From contig DEKU01000004.1 in the NCBI GenBank assembly GCA_002354035.1, positions 41,388-105,387 of the forward strand: a stretch of DNA of 64,000 bases, given 5' to 3'. A model generated the notes under the pieces. The model was not told the origin of the DNA and ran no database searches. It was given only the letters and a program-made list of their open reading frames with translations. The stretch comes from Bacteroidales bacterium UBA2714. Its GTDB lineage: Bacteria > Bacteroidota > Bacteroidia > Bacteroidales > P3. Within the stretch, counting starts at the first letter, position 1. Each line of letters starts with the position of its first letter. A program made the translations under genes and the position numbers. This document shows positions 46,936 to 57,300 of this stretch, piece by piece.

Positions 46936-48167
46936 ACTACTTTACCGTTAAGGAAGGTGCGCGCCACCTTGTTCTCGCCATAAGCGTAGGGCAGGTACTC
47001 ATAGGTGGGAATCGGGGTGGTGATATAAAAGTTGGCCCGTTTGCCCACGGCGATGGAGCCAAGCTTGTCGCTCACACCCATGGCGTAGCCGCTGTTGATG
47101 GTGGTGGCGTTGATGGCCTCTTCGGGGAGCATGCGGTAATTGACGCAGGCGAAGGAGAGAATCAGCTGCATGTTGCCGGAGGGGGAGGAGCCGGGGTTGT
47201 AGTCGGAGGCCATTGCCACGGGCAGGCCGGCTTCCATCATCCTGCGGACGGGGGCATGCTGCATGTTGAGGAAGAAAGCGGCCCCGGGTAGGACGGTTGG
47301 CATGGTTTCGGAGTTCAGCAGGCATTGGATTTCCTCCTCGCCGGTGTATTCCAAGTGGTCGCACGACAACGCGTTGTATTTCACTGCACATTGTATGCCG
47401 CCGCTGCAAGCCATCTCGTTAGCGTGGATTTTGGGACGCATACCATAGCGGGCACCGGCTTCGAGCATCCGCTCTGTATCTTCGACTGAGAAGAAGCCGG
47501 CATCGCAGAACACGTCGATATAGTCAGCCAACCCTTCGTCGGCCGCTTGCGGAATCATGCGTTCTATCACGAGGTCGACGAACTTCTCCTGGCAGCCGCG
47601 ATACTCCATGGGTATGCCATGGGCGCCGAGCAGGGTGCTTTTGATGGTGAGGGGGCTGTTCTCTTTCAGCCTTCGGATAACGCGGAGCATTTTGAGCTCG
47701 GCCTCGGGGGTCATGCCGTAGCCCGACTTGATTTCTACCGCACCTGTGCCGTAGCGGATTATCTGCTCCAGCCGGGCCATGGCGTCGTCGTATAACTGCT
47801 GTTCCGAAGCCTCTTGCACACGTTTGGCACTATTGAGTATGCCGCCGCCACGTTTGGCGATGTCATCGTATGAGAGGCCACGGATTTTGTCGATATACTC
47901 TATTTCGCGGCTGCCGGCATAGACCAGATGGGTGTGGGAGTCGCAGAAGGAGGGCAGCACCATGCGGCCCGAGGCGTCGATTTCGGCATCGAAAGTCTGC
48001 TCGGCCAACTCGCTCATGGGGCCAAAGGCTGCGATAGTGTCATTCTCGATAATCATAAAGGCATTATCGATATGGGGCAGCTGAGCCATGTCGGAGCCAC
48101 AAACTTTCAACCTGGGGGTCGTCTCAACCTGGAGAAGGGATTTGATATTTTTGACGAGTGTTTTCAT
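46932..48167 (-). CDS. hutI: Imidazolonepropionase (HutI)
   Basis: 411 residues. It is an amidohydrolase with the metal site in [16 protein letters not shown], further ligand His residues in LLGAHGIP and IHANEM, and a late Asp in [17 protein letters not shown]. HutI hydrolyses 4-imidazolone-5-propanoate to N-formimidoyl-glutamate, the third step of histidine degradation. No other hut gene is in the window, so here it stands apart from its pathway and is co-transcribed with ruvB and lolD (4-nt overlap with lolD). Confidence 0.92.
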   Translation of the reverse strand: MKTLVKNIKSLLQVETTPRLKVCGSDMAQLPHIDNAFMIIENDTIAAFGPMSELAEQTFDAEIDASGRMVLPSFCDSHTHLVYAGSREIEYIDKIRGLSYDDIAKRGGGILNSAKRVQEASEQQLYDDAMARLEQIIRYGTGAVEIKSGYGMTPEAELKMLRVIRRLKENSPLTIKSTLLGAHGIPMEYRGCQEKFVDLVIERMIPQAADEGLADYIDVFCDAGFFSVEDTERMLEAGARYGMRPKIHANEMACSGGIQCAVKYNALSCDHLEYTGEEEIQCLLNSETMPTVLPGAAFFLNMQHAPVRRMMEAGLPVAMASDYNPGSSPSGNMQLILSFACVNYRMLPEEAINATTINSGYAMGVSDKLGSIAVGKRANFYITTPIPTYEYLPYAYGENKVARTFLNGKVV

Positions 48168-48199
48168 GACAAATAATCTTGATATAAATTGTATTGTAT

Positions 48200-49225
48200 T
48201 TAGAAAAGTTCTTGTTGGTTGCCGGACACCTTTAATTTGCCAAGATGTTGGTAGGCCAGGGGTGTGGCCTCCCTCCCTCTTGGAGTGCGCTGAAGATAGC
48301 CTTCCTGGATAAGGTAGGGCTCGTAGACCTCCTCGACTGTGCCGGCGTCCTCGCCCACAGCTGTGGCGATATTGTTTATACCTACGGGGCCTCCACGGAA
48401 CTTGTCGATAATGGTGGACAGGATTTTGAGGTCCATTTCGTCCAGACCGTTGCTGTCCACATTGAGGGCCCGGAGGGCAAAGCGGGCTATGTCGAGGGTG
48501 ATGGTGCCATCGCCTTTCACCTGGGCAAAGTCGCGCACACGTCGCAACAAGAGGTTGGCGATTCGGGGGGTTCCGCGGCTGCGCCGGGCAATTTCGAAAG
48601 CCGACTCGGAAGTGATTTTGACCTGCAGAAGCGATGCCGAACGGTTGACGATATGTGCCAGGGTGTCCGCATCGTAATACTGGAGCCGACAGTTGATGCC
48701 AAAACGAGCACGGAGAGGGGCAGTGAGCATTCCCGACCGGGTGGTGGCACCAATCAGCGTGAAGGGTTTGAGATTCAACTGGACGCTCCGTGCCGCAGGC
48801 CCGGACTCGATCAGTATGTCTATTTTGTAGTCCTCCATGGCGGAGTAGAGATACTCCTCCACCACGGGCGAAAGTCTGTGGATTTCGTCTATAAAAAGGA
48901 CGTCGTTAGTTTCCAAGGAAGTGAGCATGCCCGCCAGGTCGCCCGGTTTGTCGAGCACTGGGCCGGACGTCATCTTGATGTTCACCCCCAGCTCATTGGC
49001 AATGATGTAGGACAGGGTTGTCTTTCCCAGACCTGGGGGGCCGTGCAACAATACATGATCCAACGGCTCGCCCCGCTGTTTGGCGGCACCGACAAAGACA
49101 CGAAGATTGTCGAGCACCTGCTTCTGCCCTGCAAAGCTGTCGAATCCTTTGGGGCGCAGGGCTCGCTCCACTTCACGTTCCTGAAGTGTCTGGCTGTGGC
49201 CGGTTGCGTCTAAATTTGTGTTCAT
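48200..49225 (-). CDS. ruvB: Holliday-junction branch-migration helicase RuvB
   Basis: 341 residues. AAA+ motifs: Walker [17 protein letters not shown], Walker [21 protein letters not shown], sensor 1 [20 protein letters not shown]. The C-terminal winged helix has [21 protein letters not shown] and [18 protein letters not shown]. RuvB drives branch migration with RuvA and RuvC. It is the first gene of a run of four, and its promoter faces the divergent universal stress protein gene. Confidence 0.97.
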   Translation of the reverse strand: MNTNLDATGHSQTLQEREVERALRPKGFDSFAGQKQVLDNLRVFVGAAKQRGEPLDHVLLHGPPGLGKTTLSYIIANELGVNIKMTSGPVLDKPGDLAGMLTSLETNDVLFIDEIHRLSPVVEEYLYSAMEDYKIDILIESGPAARSVQLNLKPFTLIGATTRSGMLTAPLRARFGINCRLQYYDADTLAHIVNRSASLLQVKITSESAFEIARRSRGTPRIANLLLRRVRDFAQVKGDGTITLDIARFALRALNVDSNGLDEMDLKILSTIIDKFRGGPVGINNIATAVGEDAGTVEEVYEPYLIQEGYLQRTPRGREATPLAYQHLGKLKVSGNQQELF

Positions 49226-49245
49226 TCAGATTGTCTTTGAGTGTG

Positions 49246-49253
49246 CAAAATTA
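49246..49253 (-). promoter_or_regulatory. Predicted -7 box of ruvB
   Basis: Minus-strand TAATTTTG matches TAnnTTTG, about 20 nt before the ruvB start codon. Confidence 0.55.
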
Positions 49254-49344
49254 CAAAAAAAATGGCATATATCTATTTTTTCATTCCACAATAATAATAA
49301 AACTACTGCAACTCCGTTAATGACAAGATAAACAAACATAAGAA

Positions 49345-50181
49345 ATGAGATCAATTATTGTTGGAACAGATTTTTCCAAGGGTTCGTATGTGGCTCTGGA
49401 ATTGGCCACTGACATAGCCAATAAAATTAATTGCGACATAAAAATCGTATGGGCAAAACGTGAGAAACTGCTGATGGACGAAGAGCAGCAAACCGTGATG
49501 ACCCTGTTGGCCGAGGAGAAACTGAAGCAGCTTTGTGAGGAATACCAACCCCGTATGACGCACGGCAAAATCCGCTGGGACATTTGCTCGGGCCGGGTTG
49601 CGGCGGTGATAGCGCGCGAAGCCCGTCACGAGAATTCGCCCATGATAGTGATTGGCACCAATGGTGCCTCGGGGTTTGAGAAATACTGGATGGGCAGCAC
49701 GGCGGTCCGTATAGTGCAGGAGTCGCCGGTGCCGGTGTTGACCATCCGCGAAGGGTTCAATTTCCATAAGGATCTTGAGCGCATTGTTGTGCCTATCCGC
49801 GTCAATGTCAACTCACGACAGAAAGTGCCACCCGCTGCCACAATGGCAAAACTATTCGGCTCGGAGATTCATCTTCTGGGTCTTCAGGAGTCGGTTGAGG
49901 AAGCTCCTCAACTCCGTGCCTATATGGTCCAGACGGCCGAGTTTTTGGACCACGAGGGAGTGCGCCACACCGCCACCGTACAGAAATACTCCAACTATAG
50001 CGATGCCGTTCTTGGCTACGCCGAAAGCATCAATGCCGACCTTGTGGTGATCAACACCGAGCAAGACCGCATCATATCCCAACTCTTCCTGGGAACAAAT
50101 GCCCAGCAGATTGTACACAACTCACAGTTGCCCGTGCTCTGTGTACACCCGGCCGACATCTTCACTTTCTCCAAGACATGA
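49345..50181 (+). CDS. Universal stress protein, two-domain (UspA family)
   Basis: 278 residues, i.e. two Usp domains in tandem. Domain 1 (IIVGTDFSKGSYVALELA) has the nucleotide-binding motif G-2X-G-9X-GS in GTNGASGFEKYWMGS. Domain 2 (from about residue 150) carries a degenerate version (LFLGTNAQQIVHNS) and may not bind nucleotide. Such proteins respond to stress and starvation. The stop codon overlaps the start of the flavoprotein gene by 4 nt, so the two are coupled. Confidence 0.88.
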   Translation: MRSIIVGTDFSKGSYVALELATDIANKINCDIKIVWAKREKLLMDEEQQTVMTLLAEEKLKQLCEEYQPRMTHGKIRWDICSGRVAAVIAREARHENSPMIVIGTNGASGFEKYWMGSTAVRIVQESPVPVLTIREGFNFHKDLERIVVPIRVNVNSRQKVPPAATMAKLFGSEIHLLGLQESVEEAPQLRAYMVQTAEFLDHEGVRHTATVQKYSNYSDAVLGYAESINADLVVINTEQDRIISQLFLGTNAQQIVHNSQLPVLCVHPADIFTFSKT

Positions 50182-51422
50182 GCAGAGTAGTTATTGTGGG
50201 CGCTGGTGCAGCCGGGATGATGGCCGCCATCGCAGCAGCCGAGCAGGGTGCTGAAGTGGTGTTGCTGGAAAAAATGGACCAGGCGGGACGCAAACTGCGC
50301 ATCACGGGTAAAGGTCGCTGCAACCTTACCAACACGGCTCCCATCAAGGACTTTATCACCCATATAGGTCCCGATGGGCGCTGGATGCGGAACTGTTTCT
50401 CCATCATGTTCAACACCCAACTGATGGAGTTCTTCGAGCAGCGCAATGTGCCACTGGTCGAGGAACGGGGCCATCGCATCTATCCCCGCAGCGGAAAATC
50501 CCTCGACATCTTCCTGGCCCTTATCAACGACCTGGAGGCTCGCCCCAATGTACAGATCCGCAAAAACTGCGCGGTGAAGAGCCTTACCGAGGACTGCCAC
50601 GGAGTGCGCCTTCAGGACGGCTCGACCGTTCGGGGCGATGCCCTCATCATTGCAACCGGGGGTCTCTCCTACCCCACCACAGGTTCTACGGGCATTGGCT
50701 ATCGGCTGGCCACTGACGCAGGGCATAAGGTAATCCCTCAGGTCCCCTCGCTGGTGACGCTCACTTGCCAGGAGGACATCCCTTCCGAACTGGTGGGGTT
50801 TGTGCTGAAAAATGTGGGGCTTACCATCACCCGTCCCGCCGACAACGGGAAAAAAGTGTTCGACAGCTTTGGCGAAATGACATTCACCGAGAATGGGCTG
50901 GACGGCCCCATTGTGCTCTCCGCCAGTCGCCATGTGAGCCGTCTTCTCCATGACGGCGAGACGCTTATTGCCCATATTGACCTGAAACCGGCCCTCGCCC
51001 CCGAAATATTGGACCGCAGACTGATAACCGACCTGGATTCCAACGGCACACGCCTTTTCCACGACGCGCTGAGACTCTGGCTACCCGCCGAGCTGGTGCA
51101 GCTTGCCTTAGACCGTCTGCATATTGAATACTACAAAAGGCTAAACAAAATCAACGGCGCCGAACGGCGTAGGCTGCTCCAATTCCTCAAAAATGTGGAA
51201 TTTACCCTCAACGGAACCGGCGACTACACAACAGCCGTTGTGACCCAAGGCGGGGTCGACACAGCAGAAATCAATCCCAAAAGTATGGAATCCCGACTTG
51301 TGCCGGGACTTTTCTTTGCCGGAGAGGTTCTGAACCTCGACGCCGATACTGGTGGCTACAATCTACAGATTGCTTTCAGCACGGGTTATGCCGCCGGACG
51401 GGCCGCAGCCGCTCTGGCCTAA
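50178..51422 (+). CDS. HI0933/YhiN-family flavoprotein (NAD(P)/FAD-dependent oxidoreductase)
   Basis: 414 residues. The FAD-binding dinucleotide fold is VVIVGAGAAGMMAAIAA, followed by the family signature LRITGKGRCNLTN near residue 45. Later blocks are ALIIATGGLSYPTTGSTG, LTFTENGLDGP-like TFTENGLDGPIVLSAS and GLFFAGEVLNLDADTGGYNLQ, which closes the FAD site. This is the BaiN/HI0933 family. Its reaction is not well defined; one member acts on bile-acid intermediates, but the group is widespread and that function cannot be transferred. It converges on the ABC-F gene with a 4-nt overlap. Confidence 0.9.
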   Translation: MSRVVIVGAGAAGMMAAIAAAEQGAEVVLLEKMDQAGRKLRITGKGRCNLTNTAPIKDFITHIGPDGRWMRNCFSIMFNTQLMEFFEQRNVPLVEERGHRIYPRSGKSLDIFLALINDLEARPNVQIRKNCAVKSLTEDCHGVRLQDGSTVRGDALIIATGGLSYPTTGSTGIGYRLATDAGHKVIPQVPSLVTLTCQEDIPSELVGFVLKNVGLTITRPADNGKKVFDSFGEMTFTENGLDGPIVLSASRHVSRLLHDGETLIAHIDLKPALAPEILDRRLITDLDSNGTRLFHDALRLWLPAELVQLALDRLHIEYYKRLNKINGAERRRLLQFLKNVEFTLNGTGDYTTAVVTQGGVDTAEINPKSMESRLVPGLFFAGEVLNLDADTGGYNLQIAFSTGYAAGRAAAALA

Positions 51423-53338
51423 CCTGCATTTTGGAACTCCTCCACCGCAATGGTGGCCGTTTCCCACTCTTCCATAGCCTTGTCGAGCCTGTTTTTCAAG
51501 GCCTGGTAGTCGGCATAGAACGCTTCACTCTGCATTTCCCCGGAGGCCAATATGGTCTCCTTTTCTGCTATCTGACTTTCGATTGATGCGATTTCCTGTT
51601 CCAGTTTCTCAACGGCACCGCGCAATTTTCTCAGTTCCCGCTCCCGATTCTTGCTCTGTTCGTAAGCCTCCTTACCGGCGCTGCTCTTTGCTTGAGCCAC
51701 TGGCGATTTGGCCGTTGCCACGGCCTCAAGGGACTCCTTGTCGGCCAAAAACTCAAAAATATCACCCCTAAACTCATGCACATTCCCATCCCGGAACTCG
51801 TACAGCGTATCCGTAAGCCCCTGGAGGAAATCACGGTCGTGCGACACTACAATCAATGTTCCGGTATACTGGAGCAGAGCATTTTTCAAGATATCCTTCG
51901 AATCCATATCCAAATGGTTCGTAGGCTCATCCAGCACCAACAAATTGGATGGGGTGAGGAGCAGTTTGGCCAATGCCAGCCGGGCTTTCTCGCCACCCGA
52001 CAGCACCTTCACTTTCTTCTCACAATCTTCACTGTCAAACAGGAAACTGCCCAAAATATTACGGATTTTGGGTCGGATATCGCCTGTGGCTATATCATCT
52101 ATTGTCTGGAAAACAGTCTTCTCGCCATTCAGCATGGCTGCTTGGTTCTGAGCATAATACCCCACCTGCACCTGCGCTCCTAAACGGAACTGCCCCGTAT
52201 AGTCTCTGATGTCGCCCACTATGATTTTGGCCATGGTGGACTTTCCCTCTCCATTTCGTCCCACAAAGGCCACCTTTTTCCCTGAGGTTAGCAGCATATC
52301 CACATGGTTGAACACTTGCAGGTCGGCATAAGCTTTGCCTAAATCTTGTGCTTCAACCACTATTTTTCCACTGTGCGGGGCTGGGGGGAATTTAAAATGG
52401 ATAGTCTCCGTGCTCACCTCATCTACCTTCACCATCTCCATCTTATCCAGCATTTTTATGCGCGACTGCACCTGCTTCGACTTGGTGGCTTTATACCTGA
52501 AACGCTCAATGAATGCTTCAATCTGGGCCACCTGCCGCTGCTGCGCCGTGAGCTGGGCCATCTGCGAAGCCCTACGCTCCTGCATCTGGACCACATACTC
52601 CGAATAGGAACATTTATAATCATATATCCTGCCTGCCGTAATCTCTATGGTGCGTGTAGTGATATTGTCCAAAAAAGTACGGTCATGCGACACCAAAACC
52701 ACAGCCCCGGGATAACCCGAAAGGAAATGCTCCAGCCACTGTATAGAGACAATGTCCAGATGATTCGTCGGCTCGTCGAGCAAGAGAAAATCTGGCTTCT
52801 GCAACAGCAATTTTGCCAATTCCACCCTCATCTGCCACCCCCCGCTGAACTCCGCCACCAGCCGTGTAAAGTCATCGTGTTTAAACCCCAATCCCAGCAA
52901 CACCTTCTCGGTCTGCTCCTGGCGGCTTCCGCCACCAAGCATGGCAATCTGCTCTGTCACCTCATTGTGCTGGTTCAGCAGCCGTGTATAGCCTTCCGAC
53001 TCATAATCCGTTCTCGATGCAATCTCATCAGTCAGCTTCTGTTGCAGGGCCAGCAAATCATCGATATGGCTGAAAGCAGTCATGGCCTCGTCAAGGACTG
53101 TCCGTACAGAATCTGGCACCATTTCTTGAGGCAAATAGCCCACTGTCTGTCCTGCGGCTTTAACAAGCGTACCTGTTTCTGGCTGTTGCCAGCCGCATAA
53201 TATCTTCAACAGTGTCGACTTTCCGGCACCGTTTTTCCCAACCAACCCCACTCGGTCGTGATCGGCTATATTAAACGTGACATTCTCAAACAGGTTGGTG
53301 CCAGTAAACTGCACCGATAAATTATTAATTGCAAGCAT
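51419..53338 (-). CDS. ABC-F family ATPase (translation factor type)
   Basis: 639 residues with two ABC domains and no membrane segment. Domain 1: Walker A GLVGKNGAGKSTLL, signature FSGGWQMRVELAKLL, Walker B DFLLLDEPTNHLD. Domain 2: Walker A AFVGRNGEGKSTMA, signature LSGGEKARLALAKLL, Walker B NLLVLDEPTNHLD. The inter-domain linker is charged (ABC_tran_Xtn-like, around residues 230-310). The last ~100 residues form a coiled coil (KNRERELRKLRGAVEKLEQE). ABC-F proteins bind the ribosomal E site, and this subtype resembles Uup/YdiF/EttA rather than an antibiotic-resistance factor. The exact subfamily is not resolved. Confidence 0.9.
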   Translation of the reverse strand: MLAINNLSVQFTGTNLFENVTFNIADHDRVGLVGKNGAGKSTLLKILCGWQQPETGTLVKAAGQTVGYLPQEMVPDSVRTVLDEAMTAFSHIDDLLALQQKLTDEIASRTDYESEGYTRLLNQHNEVTEQIAMLGGGSRQEQTEKVLLGLGFKHDDFTRLVAEFSGGWQMRVELAKLLLQKPDFLLLDEPTNHLDIVSIQWLEHFLSGYPGAVVLVSHDRTFLDNITTRTIEITAGRIYDYKCSYSEYVVQMQERRASQMAQLTAQQRQVAQIEAFIERFRYKATKSKQVQSRIKMLDKMEMVKVDEVSTETIHFKFPPAPHSGKIVVEAQDLGKAYADLQVFNHVDMLLTSGKKVAFVGRNGEGKSTMAKIIVGDIRDYTGQFRLGAQVQVGYYAQNQAAMLNGEKTVFQTIDDIATGDIRPKIRNILGSFLFDSEDCEKKVKVLSGGEKARLALAKLLLTPSNLLVLDEPTNHLDMDSKDILKNALLQYTGTLIVVSHDRDFLQGLTDTLYEFRDGNVHEFRGDIFEFLADKESLEAVATAKSPVAQAKSSAGKEAYEQSKNRERELRKLRGAVEKLEQEIASIESQIAEKETILASGEMQSEAFYADYQALKNRLDKAMEEWETATIAVEEFQNAG

Positions 53339-53416
53339 AGGGAGTATCTAAACATCTTAACTCACAACCTTGCCTCATCCTCCATCGCGAGACCGGCAGG
53401 TGCGATTATTCAATAA

Positions 53417-53450
53417 ATAAGGGTTGCCTACAACGGAGGGCAACCCTTAT
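53417..53450 (-). terminator. Terminator of tonB
   Basis: ATAAGGGTTGCC (53417-53428) pairs perfectly with GGCAACCCTTAT (53439-53450). It lies 40 nt after the tonB stop codon and is followed on the minus strand by TTATTTATTG. Confidence 0.75.
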
Positions 53451-53490
53451 AGATATTCTTTTGTGCTGAGTTTTCTGTTTCAGCAGGGTT

Positions 53491-54177
53491 TTACTGCAGG
53501 TCGAAGTTCACAGGCAGGTTGAACTGAGTACGCACAGCCTTGCCGCGCTGTTTGCCGGGTTTCCACCTGGGCATAAGCTTCACAACGCGAACAGCCTCGT
53601 TACCGCAGCCACCGCCGATGTCACGCAGAATCTTCACTTGGCCTACGCGACCGTCCTTCTCAACCACAAAGGAGACGAACACACGACCCGTGATATTATT
53701 CTCCTTGGCCAATTGCGGATACTTGATGTTATCGGCAATGAACTTGGAGAGGGCTTCCAGTCCGCCAGGGAATTCGGGGTCTTCTTCCACAACGAGGAAC
53801 ACCTCTTCCTCAGCTTCTTCCACTTCTTCCTTCACCTCTACACGGGTGAACTCCAATGCCTCGTCGGCCCTTGCCTCTGCATTGATGATACCTACCTCAT
53901 GGATGTCCTCTGCATCGTTCTCAACCACATTGAGCTCGGTGGCAACCACTTCTGGCTCTTCTGGGGGTGGTGGGGGAGTCTCTTCTTCCTGTGTCTGGAG
54001 AATTTCGGTCTCAATCTCCACATCAGCAGTACGGGTGGAGACTTCCTTAATCTCCTTGTCGTACGACTTGATATTGAAAGCGACCAATGCAGCAGCCAAA
54101 ATGACTACCAATCCGATTTCAAGAAACAGGCCTCTGCGTTTTTCGAGGTCAGCCCTTGGGGTTTTCTTTGCTTCCAT
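53491..54177 (-). CDS. tonB: Energy transducer TonB
   Basis: 228 residues. The N-terminal ~20 residues are cytoplasmic, followed by a membrane helix (LFLEIGLVVILAAALVAFNI) and a periplasmic acidic and proline-containing linker (EEETPPPPPEEPEVV, then Glu-rich). The C-terminal TonB domain starts at EFPGGLEALSKFIADNIKYP and includes GRVFVSFVVEKDGRVGQVKI and the end MPRWKPGKQRGKAVRTQFNL. It transmits ion-motive force from ExbB-ExbD to TonB-dependent receptors such as the one at 22.3 kb. No exbB or exbD is adjacent. Confidence 0.93.
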   Translation of the reverse strand: MEAKKTPRADLEKRRGLFLEIGLVVILAAALVAFNIKSYDKEIKEVSTRTADVEIETEILQTQEEETPPPPPEEPEVVATELNVVENDAEDIHEVGIINAEARADEALEFTRVEVKEEVEEAEEEVFLVVEEDPEFPGGLEALSKFIADNIKYPQLAKENNITGRVFVSFVVEKDGRVGQVKILRDIGGGCGNEAVRVVKLMPRWKPGKQRGKAVRTQFNLPVNFDLQ

Positions 54178-54210
54178 ATTATTGACTTTTAAATTATTAT
54201 TTCACTTTTT

Positions 54211-54228
54211 AGAGGCTTTTCAGCCTCT
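54211..54228. other. Short hairpin in the tonB/addA divergent gap
   Basis: AGAGGCT and AGCCTCT form a 7-bp stem with a TTTC loop, followed on the plus strand by CTTTTTC. In the minus direction it lies in the tonB leader 34 nt before the start codon; in the plus direction it looks like a weak terminator shielding addA. Confidence 0.4.
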
Positions 54229-54362
54229 CTTTTTCAACCGCTAAATTAGCAATTTTTCTTGAATTATCAACAATCCGATGTAAAAAAAAATGGAAAAAAG
54301 GCATTTTTAACATTCAACTTTTATTTCTTTCGACACCTCTCTTGCAATTCAAAAAAAAGTTG

Positions 54363-54370
54363 TATCTTTG
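54363..54370 (+). promoter_or_regulatory. Predicted promoter of addA, nearly leaderless
   Basis: TATCTTTG, an exact TAnnTTTG match, with TTG about 21 nt upstream as the -33 element. Only 8 nt separate it from the ATG at 54379, so transcription would start almost at the start codon. Confidence 0.6.
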
Positions 54371-54378
54371 CATTCTAT

Positions 54379-57300
54379 ATGGATAAAAGCCGATTCATCA
54401 TTTGCCGCGCCTCGGCGGGCTCTGGCAAAACATACACCCTCGTCCGCCAGTACCTCCTCCTCGCCTTTTCCGCCCAGGAGCACGAACTGCGTACACGTTT
54501 CAAGAAAATCCTTGCCATCACCTTCACCAACAAAGCAGCCAACGAGATGAAGGAACGTATCCTGCGCGAGCTGGACAACCTTTCCCTTCTCGGTTCCGGC
54601 TCCCCCATGGGCAACGACCTCTCCTGCCAGTTAAACCTCGACAGCGACACCCTTCAGCGCTACGCCACCGTTGTGCGCCAAGCCATACTCCACAACTTCT
54701 CCGACCTCGCCGTCTGCACCATCGACAGCTTTGTCCACCGCATAGTCCGCACTTTTGCCCACGACCTCAATCTCCCCTTGAATTTCGATGTTCAAATCGA
54801 CAACGAAAACCTCATCCAGAATGCCGTTGCCGACCTCATGGCCCTTGCCGGTTCCGAAGGCCAGGAGGAGCTGACCGAGGTACTCTGCGACTTCGCCGAA
54901 AGCCGCATGACCGATGGCAAAAGCTACATGATCGAAAACGAGCTGTCAACGCTTGCCCAAGAACTCTTCAAAGAACAAACGCCCCAATACCTCCGTTTAC
55001 TAAAAGATATCGACAGCCCGCAGTTCCGCGACATCCATCGGCGCATGATTGCCGACAACCGTGCCTACGAAAAGCGCCTCAAAGCCCTCGCCCAACAAGC
55101 CGTAGACGCTTTCTCGGCTTCCGGTCTTTCCGACACCGACTTCTACCATGGCTCCTCAGGGGCAGGTGCCTATTTCCGCAAACTCGCCAATGGCATCATT
55201 GCCGACCCCAACTCCTACGTGCTGGCCTTCCTCGAGGGCGACAAACTGGGCAGCTCCAAATGCCCTCCTGCCACCCGTCAAGCCCTCGCCTCGGTCAAAC
55301 CCACCCTTTCACATATCTTTAAACAGATACAACAGCTCCGCTCCTCCGACGAAATCCTTTACAACACACGCCAACTCCTGCTCAAAAACCTCTACTCCAT
55401 AGCCCTGCTCAACAAACTCAACCAACTTGTGGGCCAATATTCCAAAGAAAACGAAATCGTCCACATCTCCGAATTCAATCAGCGCATAGCCGCCGTAGTG
55501 CAGGACGAGCCAGCCCCCTTCATCTACGAACGCATTGGCAACCGCTACACCAACTATCTTATCGACGAATTCCAAGACACCTCTCGCCTCCAATGGCAAA
55601 ACCTCGTCCCGCTGCTCGAAAACGGCATCAGTTCCGGCCACACCTCCCTTGTTGTCGGCGATGGCAAACAGGCCATCTACCGTTTCCGCCAAGGCGACGT
55701 CGGACAATTCATCTCCCTCCCCCATGTCGACAATCCGGTCCATGGCCGACTGCTCGAGCAAGACGGCATCAGCTCCATCCAGCAGCTCGAGCACAACTAC
55801 CGCACAGCTCGCACCATTGTGGAATTCAACAACGACTTCTTCTGCTGGACCATCACCCAACGTTTCCCCGACAACACCGACCTCCACAATATTTATATAG
55901 GCGACGGTGCCACCCCCTCCCTCTACCAGCAACCCGTCAAAGAAGGCGGTTACCTGCAAATTGGGTTCTTCGACCTCGACGCCGACCACGCTCCCCTCTG
56001 GGACGAAATGATAGCCGACATCCACAACCTTGTCGACACCCTCGGCCACCAGCTACACGACATCACAGTCCTCGCCCGCGACAACCGCACCCTTTCCGAA
56101 ATCTCCACCCACTTCACCTCCCATGCCATCCCCGTCGTTTCCAGCGAGTCATTCCTGCTCAGCCAAAGCCGCGTAGTCATGCTCGTGCGCAGCATCTTGC
56201 AGTACCTCCTCGACAACACCGACCGCGTGGCCGCCGCCCGCGTCATGCTCCACCTCCACAGCCTGGGCAAAGTGTCGCGTCCCCTCGATGCCGACTTCCT
56301 CAACAACCGCCAACCCATCAACCTCGACCGCCTCCTCTCCCTCGACGGCTTCCCGTTCAACACCAAACGCCTGCGCTCATTAGGGCTTTACGGCTGCTGC
56401 GAAGAGATACTGCGCATGCTCCAACTCGACGGCATAGAGACTGCCTATACCTCCACCCTCCTCAACGTCGTGGCCAAATACGCGGCCACTCACCGCAACG
56501 ACCTGGCCGAATTCCTCCAATGGTTCGACGAACAAAAAGACCGCCTCTCCACCAACACCGCCGCCGACCTCGACGCCGTCCGCCTCATGACCATCCACAA
56601 AGCCAAAGGGCTCGAGTCGCCCATCGTTCTCTACCCAATCCTCAACAAACGGGACATCCTGGACAGCATCTGGGTCCAAATCGAACCCACCCAAGACGTC
56701 CCCCTCCCCGCAAGCCTCGTCCACCCCTCTCAAGACAAACCCACCCTCTTCGACTCCCAATACAACGAAGAACGCAACAAATCCGACATGGACCGCATCA
56801 ACGTGCTCTACGTGGCCCTCACCCGTCCCAAAGACAAACTTTTCCTCTACTGCCAAACCCCAAAAAAGGACAACTCCACCGCCTTCACCTCCCTCCTCTC
56901 CGACTACCTCGCCACCCGCCACGACACCTTCGACGTGCGTCCCGGAGTCATAGCCATCGGCTCCAACAGCCCTCATCACCACAGCCCCTCTGCCTCCGGC
57001 GGACCACTCACCCGCCACCTCAACACCTCCGTCTTTCCCCAATGGACTCCCCGCATCGCCATAGCCGAGCAGTCCGCCCACCTTTTCTCACAACTCGACA
57101 ACGAAGCCATCCGCCACGGCAACCAAATCCACGAAATCCTCGCCCTCGTCCACTCCGTCTCCGACACCGATGCCGCACTCCGCACCTACGCCTCACGCCA
57201 CCACCTCGACACCGCCACCTTCGACGCTCTCCACCACACCCTCCACGCCATGATGCAACAACCCGAAGTGGCACGTTTCTTCAACCCCGACCACCAATCC

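Noticed and set aside
50178..51422. Bile-acid-modifying role (BaiN) for the HI0933-family flavoprotein
   Set aside because: The family is near-universal and no other bile-acid gene is present, so the specific function is not supported.
51419..53338. ABC-F protein as an antibiotic-resistance determinant
   Set aside because: The short, charged inter-domain linker and C-terminal coiled coil look like housekeeping Uup/YdiF-type factors, and there is no leader-peptide attenuator upstream.
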